Assembly: GCA_963830065.1 (NCBI GenBank)
Contig: CAWHLA010000002.1
Span: 1-64,000, forward strand
Source of the DNA: JACCZR01 sp963830065
Lineage (GTDB): Bacteria; Actinomycetota; Thermoleophilia; Solirubrobacterales; Thermoleophilaceae
Length of the DNA: 64,000 nucleotides
Direction of reading: 5' to 3'
A program made the position numbers and the translations under genes. Shown piece after piece: positions 59,279 through 64,000 of the stretch; position 1 is the first letter of the stretch, and every line of letters starts with the position of its first letter. The notes below the pieces were generated by a model that was given only the letters and a program-made list of their open reading frames with translations, searched no databases and had not been told where the DNA came from.

Positions 59279-60254
59279 CGTCGGCCCGGCCCAGCAGCTC
59301 GTCGGCCGACTCGTCGCCGTCCCAGCGCACCAGGCCGGCCGAGCAGGTCACGCCCTCGGGGGTGGCTGCCCGCAGGCGCTCGGTGATCCCCGCGTCGCGG
59401 TGGGCGGAGCCGCCGGTCAGGGCCAGCGTGAACTCTTCGCCGCCGTAGCGGGCAAGAAGGTCGGTGGCCCGCAGCTGGCTCGTCCAGGCCGACGCGGCCT
59501 CCTTGAGCAGCCGGTCGCCGGCCTGATGGCCAAACTCGTCGTTGAACTCCTTGAAGCTGTCGAGGTCGAGCATCGCCACCGACAGCTCGTGGCCTTCGCG
59601 CTCGGCGCGGGCCATCTCGCGGGGCAGCTGGTCCTGCCAGGCGCGGCGGTTGGGAGCCCGGTCAGGTCGTCGGTCCTCGCCATCGCCTCCAGGCGGTCGA
59701 GCAGCTCGCCGCGCTCGAGGGTCACGGCGGCCTCGGCGGCCAGGAGGGCGACGACCGTCCGAAGCGCGCGCCGGTCCAGGTCGACGTGGTCGTCGAAGGT
59801 CAGGCTCAGGATCGCGATCGGGTGGTCGTCTCGCACCACGGGCTGCCACAGGCGGCCTTCGGCGGTCACCGGCTCGCCCGTGGTGAACGCCTCGGTGGCG
59901 CCCTCATCGGGGCCGATGGTGTGCTTGGGGGCGGGCTCCAACAGCTCGGCGGAGCTGGCGCCCGAGATCTCCCGGGCCGCCTCGCAGATCACCAGCCGCG
60001 CCGTCGGCGGGGTCGGTGATGCCCGACAGCTCGCGCGAGACCCTCGCGAGCGCGGCCATGCCGGCGGCGCTCTCCTCGGCGGCGCGGGCCTGCCCGCGGG
60101 CGCGGCGGACCAGGGTGTCGATGAACACGCCCGCTACCACCAGCGTTGCGATGGTGGTCAACCAGCGAGCGCCGGTCGTGCTCGCGCGCGACGCTGTCCA
60201 TGCGATCCTGTCGGCACGCCCGCCGGGCGTCTTGAGCATGACCGGGTCCGACAA
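59226..60254 (-). CDS. GGDEF diguanylate cyclase, two frameshifts, 5' end probably lost
   Basis: The C-terminal cyclase is intact: D-D-L-T-G-L-P then, one frame over, N-R-R-A-W-Q-D-Q-L (frameshift near 59665), M-L-D-L-D-S-F-K-E-F-N-D (metal and substrate) and R-Y-G-G-E-E-F (active GGEEF). Upstream, another frameshift near 60005 joins a GAF-like segment (I-C-E-A-A-R-E-I-S-G-A-S-S-A-E-L) to A-R-V-S-R-E-L-S-G-I-T-D-P-A-D-G. Before that, one helix W-L-T-T-I-A-T-L-V-V-A-G-V-F-I remains. The start at 60254 overlaps the divergent SnoaL gene, so a longer membrane part seems deleted. Confidence 0.8.
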
Positions 60255-60708
60255 CCAGCTAATCGAGCGCTTCTATGCGGCATTCGCCGCGCACGACGGC
60301 GCGACGATGGCCGCCTGCTACGCCCCCGACGCCCGCTTCTCGGACCCCGTCTTCCCCGATCTGCGGGGCGACCAGCCCGGCAACATGTGGAAGATGCTCA
60401 CCGGCGCCTCCGACGACCTGCGCATCGAGCTGCTGGAGCACGAGGCCTCGGAGGACCACGGCTCAGCGCACTGGCGTGCGCACTACACCTTCACCCAGAC
60501 CGGCCGCCCGGTGGTCAACGACGTGCGCGCGAGCTTTCGCTTCGAGGACGGGCTGATCGCCGAGCACCGCGACGAGTTCGACTTCCACCGCTGGGCGCGT
60601 CAGGCGCTGGGGACCACGGGGCTGCTGCTCGGGTGGACGCCGATCGTGCGCTCGAAGGTCCGCAAACAGGCCGCCGCGCGCCTGGAGTCATTCGAAGCCG
60701 GCGAGTAG
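60238..60708 (+). CDS. SnoaL-like (NTF2-fold) protein
   Basis: 156 residues from ATG 60238. L-I-E-R-F-Y-A-A-F-A-A-H-D-G-A-T-M-A-A-C-Y-A-P-D-A-R-F-S-D-P is the standard first helix and strand. W-K-M-L-T-G, W-R-A-H-Y-T-F-T-Q-T-G-R-P-V and F-R-F-E-D-G-L-I-A-E-H-R-D-E-F-D follow as the closing sheet. A small-molecule isomerase/cyclase-like fold, function unassigned. HdeD-like gene 28 bp downstream. Confidence 0.88.
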   Translation: MTGSDNQLIERFYAAFAAHDGATMAACYAPDARFSDPVFPDLRGDQPGNMWKMLTGASDDLRIELLEHEASEDHGSAHWRAHYTFTQTGRPVVNDVRASFRFEDGLIAEHRDEFDFHRWARQALGTTGLLLGWTPIVRSKVRKQAAARLESFEAGE

Positions 60709-60736
60709 CTCCGACGTCTTTGAGATAGTCGGGCCC

Positions 60737-61300
60737 ATGGCCACTTCCCAAGACGCTGCCCTGACGCCCCTCGACGCCGTAGCGCGCTACTGGTGGGCGT
60801 TCATCGTCACCGGCGCCGCCTGGGTCCTCATAGCCCTGGTGATCCTTCAGTTCGACCAAGCGTCGATCAACACGGTCGGGGTCCTGATCGGGATCATGCT
60901 GATCCTGTCCGGGCTCCAGAACTTCGTCATCGGGATGATTGCCACCAGCCTCAAGTGGATCTGGTGGTTGTTCGGGGTCTTGCTGGTGGTGGGCGGTGTG
61001 ATCGCCCTGATGAGCCCGGAGAACACGTTCGCCGCGCTGGCCGACATCCTCGGCTTCGTCTTCCTGATCATCGGCGTCTTCTGGACCATCGACGCCTTCA
61101 TGGGCCGCGGGGTGAACCCGCTCTGGTGGCTCGGGCTGACAGCGGGAATCCTGATGATCATCCTGGCCTTCTGGACCAGCGGCCAGTTCTTCATCGAGCG
61201 GTCCTACCTGCTGCTGGTGTTCGCCGGCATCTGGGCGCTGATGCACGGAGTGGGCGACATGGTGCGTGCCTTCCAGCTGAGGCACCTCAAGGACGTCTGA
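60737..61300 (+). CDS. HdeD/DUF308 membrane protein
   Basis: 187 residues with six hydrophobic helices in three pairs: Y-W-W-A-F-I-V-T-G-A-A-W-V-L-I, G-V-L-I-G-I-M-L-I-L-S-G-L, W-W-L-F-G-V-L-L-V-V-G-G-V, F-V-F-L-I-I-G-V-F-W, W-W-L-G-L-T-A-G-I-L and L-L-L-V-F-A-G-I-W-A-L. This is the acid-resistance HdeD layout. Function in actinobacteria unknown. Isolated. Confidence 0.9.
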   Translation: MATSQDAALTPLDAVARYWWAFIVTGAAWVLIALVILQFDQASINTVGVLIGIMLILSGLQNFVIGMIATSLKWIWWLFGVLLVVGGVIALMSPENTFAALADILGFVFLIIGVFWTIDAFMGRGVNPLWWLGLTAGILMIILAFWTSGQFFIERSYLLLVFAGIWALMHGVGDMVRAFQLRHLKDV

Positions 61301-61414
61301 CGGCCAAAAGTGCGGGTTGATACGATCAGTGCGTAGTCGCCGCGCACTGGTTCTTTCGGCTTCCCTCCTCTTTTGCGCGTCCAGCACGAGAGGGAACTCA
61401 GACGGAGGAGCCCC

Positions 61415-61888
61415 ATGAAGATTCTCGACTCACTGCGAGGCCGCACTGCGAGCGCGCCCGCTGACACGCCCGGCTCGGGGCCGACCGAGGGTGGCGATCT
61501 GCCCATCGCCCACTACGACAGCCAGAGCCCGGCGAAGATCAACCGCCACCTCCCCGGGCTGTCACAGGTGGAGCTGACGGCCATCGACGAGCACGAGCGG
61601 GCCAACGACGCTCGCCCCGAGGTGCTCCACATGCTGCGCTACATGCGACAGAGCGAGCCGGTCGAGGGCTACGACGCGATGGAGGCGAAGGAGGTCAAGG
61701 AGATGCTGCCGGACGCCAACGCCCGGACCGTGAGGGCCGTGCGCGACTACGAGCGCAAGTTCCGCAACCGTCCCGACGTGCGCGCCGAGGCTGCCCGCGT
61801 GCTTCCGAGTTCCGCGGCCAGCCCCGAGGACACCGAGGCGCGCGAGGCCAAGACAGCACGGATACAGGAGTCCGGCCGGAGGTCCTAA
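61415..61888 (+). CDS. Protein with two tandem helical repeats
   Basis: 157 residues from ATG 61415, fixed by GGAGGAG six bases upstream. Two similar units of about 43 residues stand out: Y-D-S-Q-S-P-A-K-I-N-R-H-L-P-G-L ... D-E-H-E-R-A-N-D-A-R-P-E-V and Y-D-A-M-E-A-K-E-V-K-E-M-L-P-D-A ... R-D-Y-E-R-K-F-R-N-R-P-D-V. Each is Y-D ... L-P ... x-Y/H-E-R ... R-P-x-V. Probably a small DNA- or protein-binding helical repeat. Soluble, function unknown. Confidence 0.65.
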   Translation: MKILDSLRGRTASAPADTPGSGPTEGGDLPIAHYDSQSPAKINRHLPGLSQVELTAIDEHERANDARPEVLHMLRYMRQSEPVEGYDAMEAKEVKEMLPDANARTVRAVRDYERKFRNRPDVRAEAARVLPSSAASPEDTEAREAKTARIQESGRRS

Positions 61889-61898
61889 GCTCCCGCCG

Positions 61899-62444
61899 GT
61901 GCTGAAGACAGCGGGGCTGCTGGCCGGCGCCGGGGGCCTCTACGTGGCCACCGTGCGCGGCGCTCTGACGCTCGACCTCGGGCTGGGTAGGCGGACGCGG
62001 CCGCTCGGTCCGCAGCGGGTGCGGATCGCCGCTCCCCGCGACCTGGTGTTCGAGGTCGTGGAGGCGCCCTACCGGCGCACGCCGCGCGCGATGGCCGACA
62101 AGCTCGAGGTGCTCGAGCGCGGGAGCGATCTCGTCCTGGCCGCCCACCACACGCCGCTGGGGCGCGGCCTGACGGCGACCACCGTGGAGACGGTGCGCTT
62201 CGAGCCGCCCGGGCGGGTCTCGTTCCGCCTGCTCCGCGGCCCGGTCCCGCACCTGACCGAGAGCTTCGTGCTCGAGGAACCGGGCGAGGGGACCGAGCTC
62301 GTCTACTCCGGCGAGCTCGGCACCGACCTGTGGGCCGTGGGCGCCGCGTGGGGCGGGCTGGTGGCGCGTTCGTGGGAGCAGACCGTGGCGAAGTCGCTCG
62401 CCGAGGTGAAGGAAGAGGCCGAGCGCCGGGCTCGGGCCCGGTGA
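61899..62444 (+). CDS. SRPBCC-family protein with an N-terminal membrane helix
   Basis: 181 residues from GTG 61899, 10 bp after the previous stop. A-G-L-L-A-G-A-G-G-L-Y-V-A-T-V is a short hydrophobic start, then R-V-R-I-A-A-P-R-D-L-V-F-E-V-V-E-A-P-Y opens the SRPBCC fold. V-R-F-E-P-P-G-R-V-S-F-R-L-L and the C-terminal long helix W-E-Q-T-V-A-K-S-L-A-E-V-K-E complete it. Hydrophobic-ligand carrier. GTGA overlap with the next gene. Confidence 0.8.
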   Translation: MLKTAGLLAGAGGLYVATVRGALTLDLGLGRRTRPLGPQRVRIAAPRDLVFEVVEAPYRRTPRAMADKLEVLERGSDLVLAAHHTPLGRGLTATTVETVRFEPPGRVSFRLLRGPVPHLTESFVLEEPGEGTELVYSGELGTDLWAVGAAWGGLVARSWEQTVAKSLAEVKEEAERRARAR

Positions 62445-62917
62445 CCACGCCGACCTACCGCGACCGACTCAGGCTGGAGGGGTCTGTGCTGGCGGGCTGT
62501 GGCGCGCTGAGCACGGGGCTGGTCCTTGCCTTCGGCGACGGGGCCACGGACGGCCCGGTCTCGACCGTGGTGCAGCTGGCGGCCGTCCTGCTCCTGATGG
62601 CCACCGCCGGGGTCTACAGCGTGCGGCGCTCTCTTGATCACGCGGTGGATGTGACCGAGCCCGGGACCGGCGAGCCCACCGCGCTGTGGAAACTGCCGGC
62701 GATCGTCGCCGCGCTGACGCTCGCCTTCGGCTTTGGCGTGGGCTGGGACGCGGGACTCCGCATCGGCGGCGGTTGCGTGGTGGTGGGTCTGTCCCAGGCG
62801 GTGCTGTTCGAACGCATCGTGGCGGCGAGGGAGCGCGGCGCGGGGAAGCGCTTCGTGCGCGTGACCGGCTCTTCGCTGTTCACCGGGACCAAGCTCGGGG
62901 CGCTTCCCCGGGCGTGA
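62441..62917 (+). CDS. Membrane protein of unknown function
   Basis: 158 residues from GTG 62441 (GTGA overlap on both sides). Four hydrophobic segments: V-L-A-G-C-G-A-L-S-T-G-L-V-L-A-F, V-V-Q-L-A-A-V-L-L-L-M-A-T-A-G-V, L-P-A-I-V-A-A-L-T-L-A-F-G-F-G and I-G-G-G-C-V-V-V-G-L. No motif recognised. Coupled with the phosphatidyltransferase-like gene that follows. Confidence 0.65.
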   Translation: MTTPTYRDRLRLEGSVLAGCGALSTGLVLAFGDGATDGPVSTVVQLAAVLLLMATAGVYSVRRSLDHAVDVTEPGTGEPTALWKLPAIVAALTLAFGFGVGWDAGLRIGGGCVVVGLSQAVLFERIVAARERGAGKRFVRVTGSSLFTGTKLGALPRA

Positions 62918-63690
62918 CCGAGGGCGAGCTGTGGGCCCGCGAGGCGCTGGACCGGCTCCGCGATGAGGGGCTCAGCGGCTGGGCCTTCGTGCGCTTCCTG
63001 GCCGCCTCCCAGCGCAGGGCCGACGAGAACCGGGCCAGACGGCCGCAGCTGGCGGCGCAGGCTCGGCGGTGGAGCGCCGCCGGGGCGGCGGCCTGGGTGA
63101 TCGTCGGTCGGTCGCCGCGGGGGCTGGCGTGGTGGGGGCTGACCGCCCTGATGCTCGACTGGCACCTCGGGATGGTCGAGACCGAGAGCGGCGAGCCGCG
63201 CCCGCTGGGGCCGGCGGACGCGTGCACCCTGGCTCGCAGCTGGCTCGTCCCGATGGCCGCCGAGCGCGCCGCACCGGTCGTCGTCGCGGCCGGGTTCGTC
63301 CTCGACGCCGCGGACGGGCCGCTGGCGCGGGCCGCCGTACCCACCCGCGCGGGCCGCGACCTCGAAGGCGCCGTGGACGCCGCGTTCACCGCGGCCGCGC
63401 TACGCGGAGCGGTGCGCACCGGCGGGCTGGCGCGGGCGGCGGCCACGCTCGAAGCGGCGAGGCTGGCGTCGGGCTTCGCGGTCACCTGCGCCGCGTACTT
63501 CGGCCACTCGCGCCCGCCGGACCGGGCGGCCGCTCGCGCCGCCCGCCGATCCACGCCGATCCGCGCGGCGGGACTGCTGGCTGCCGGGCTGGGACACCGG
63601 CGCGCCGCGAACGCGCTGGTCGCGGCCGGGGCGGTGGCGGGAGTAGTCGCGGCGGCCGGGGGCGCCGCGGCTAGCGGCGCCGCGCCTTGA
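62914..63690 (+). CDS. CDP-alcohol phosphatidyltransferase family protein
   Basis: 258 residues from GTG 62914. D-A-A-D-G-P-L-A-R-A-A-V-P-T-R-A-G-R-D-L-E-G-A-V-D fits the CDP-AP signature D-x2-D-G-x2-A-R-x8-G-x3-D-x3-D, with L-E for L-D at one position. Hydrophobic helices flank it. Makes a phospholipid head-group bond from CDP-diacylglycerol (or CDP-alcohol). The exact alcohol cannot be told. Last gene of a four-gene overlap chain; convergent overlap of 20 bp with the next. Confidence 0.8.
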   Translation: MTEGELWAREALDRLRDEGLSGWAFVRFLAASQRRADENRARRPQLAAQARRWSAAGAAAWVIVGRSPRGLAWWGLTALMLDWHLGMVETESGEPRPLGPADACTLARSWLVPMAAERAAPVVVAAGFVLDAADGPLARAAVPTRAGRDLEGAVDAAFTAAALRGAVRTGGLARAAATLEAARLASGFAVTCAAYFGHSRPPDRAAARAARRSTPIRAAGLLAAGLGHRRAANALVAAGAVAGVVAAAGGAAASGAAP

Positions 63691-63868
63691 CCACGCGGTG
63701 ACCGGCGATCGCGCCGACGGCCAGGGGCACCACAAAGTCCAGGCAGCAGCCGCTCGTGCAGCCCTCGGCGGTGTCGCCCACGGCGTCGCCCGCGGACTTC
63801 ACCACGCGCTTGCGCCGCTTCTTACGGCGCGACTGGCGGTCGCCGAAGATCGACTCGATGACTCCCAT
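63671..63868 (-). CDS. Cys-rich membrane miniprotein 1
   Basis: 65 residues. The basic N-terminus S-R-R-K-K-R-R-K-R-V-V is followed by E-G-C-T-S-G-C-C-L-D-F and a hydrophobic helix V-V-P-L-A-V-G-A-I-A-G. The G-C-C-L motif recurs in the next ORF. Function unknown; inner-membrane, positive side cytosolic. Confidence 0.6.
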   Translation of the reverse strand: MGVIESIFGDRQSRRKKRRKRVVKSAGDAVGDTAEGCTSGCCLDFVVPLAVGAIAGHRVVKARRR

Positions 63869-63880
63869 CCGCCAACCCTC

Positions 63881-64000
63881 TCAGAGGCGGCGGCGGACCT
63901 GCCACGCGACGCCCAGCACCAGCAGGGAGCTCAGGCAGCCGTCGAGCAGGCAGCACCCGCCCCACCACGCGCCCTCCTCGGCGGCTCCCTCGATGCGGTC
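63881..64000 (-). CDS. Cys-rich membrane miniprotein 2 (partial, runs off the window)
   Basis: At least 40 codons open from the window edge to the stop at 63881-63883: E-E-G-A-W-W-G-G-C-C-L-L-D-G-C, a hydrophobic helix L-S-S-L-L-V-L-G-V-A-W and a basic end Q-V-R-R-R-L. Shares G-C-C-L with miniprotein 1, 12 bp away and in the same direction. Confidence 0.5.
   Translation of the reverse strand, partial: DRIEGAAEEGAWWGGCCLLDGCLSSLLVLGVAWQVRRRL

Overview
The window is GC-rich chromosomal DNA with dense, often GTG- or TTG-started genes, many 1-13 nt overlaps, and almost no AT-rich intergenic DNA. Protein content (CorA, LtrA, HdeD, DyP peroxidase, glutamate dehydrogenase, RTX and CARDB fragments, RHH plus PHA depolymerase, many VOC, cupin, SRPBCC and SnoaL proteins) suggests a high-GC actinobacterium, most likely a soil Thermoleophilia / Solirubrobacterales relative. 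That placement is inference from gene style; no rRNA or complete tRNA is present. I see no CRISPR array, transposase or phage structural gene.

Region 1 (1-3558) is decayed: a short basic ORF with a strong RBS, then SnoaL-like, RemA-like and polytopic membrane-protein remnants broken by many frameshifts, and a minus-strand C-terminal scrap. Region 2 (3559-20132) is bracketed by two nearly identical 3' halves of tRNA-Met(CAU), each followed by the same kind of hairpin terminator. A minus-strand 3' half of tRNA-Ser(CGA) lies beside the right one. This looks like an old island or pile of integrations whose integrase is gone. It carries a CARDB remnant, a six-gene minus-strand oxidoreductase/lipase cluster (ALO-type FAD oxidase, GMC oxidoreductase, patatin, DyP peroxidase and two small proteins that resemble each other), a papain-like protein, small membrane and secreted proteins, a truncated RTX protein, a PlsC-like acyltransferase, an acyl-CoA dehydrogenase scrap and an alpha/beta hydrolase.

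Region 3 (20.2-42 kb) is ordinary accessory and housekeeping chromosome: VOC and cupin proteins, a copper-amine-oxidase-related protein, a polysaccharide deacetylase, GreA, a secreted M19/amidohydrolase-like protein, a glycerophosphodiesterase, a monoacylglycerol-lipase-like hydrolase, CorA, LtrA with a winged-helix regulator, a DHA2 exporter, a saccharopine-dehydrogenase-like protein, GNAT, glutamate dehydrogenase with a cNMP-binding protein, a molybdopterin oxidoreductase divergent from a TetR gene across a palindrome, and an AraC regulator with a VOC protein.

Region 4 (42-46 kb) is a metal/arsenic block: a ZIP transporter directly behind a palindrome, then arsR-arsM-(R2-like diiron protein)-aquaporin-arsC in one tightly overlapped operon with a putative ArsR operator. 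The diiron protein is the unexpected member.

Region 5 (46-64 kb) holds pyrophosphatase, an NAD-dependent epimerase, an SRPBCC protein, an RHH regulator with a PHA depolymerase, an OmpR/HK two-component pair preceded by direct repeats, glutamate decarboxylase, and a CoA-transferase / MaoC hydratase / CitE-like lyase set that could degrade itaconate or mesaconate. It continues with an EAL remnant, an SDR with a cupin-TPR protein, a hydrolase, a damaged GGDEF gene, SnoaL and HdeD proteins, and a run of small membrane proteins ending in a CDP-alcohol phosphatidyltransferase-like gene and two Cys-rich membrane miniproteins.

A window-wide oddity is the number of single frameshifts inside otherwise well-preserved genes (GMC oxidoreductase, amine oxidase, lipase, pyrophosphatase, epimerase, PHA depolymerase, cupin-TPR, GGDEF and others). 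Either the assembly has indel errors or the strain is shedding genes; raw-read checking would decide.
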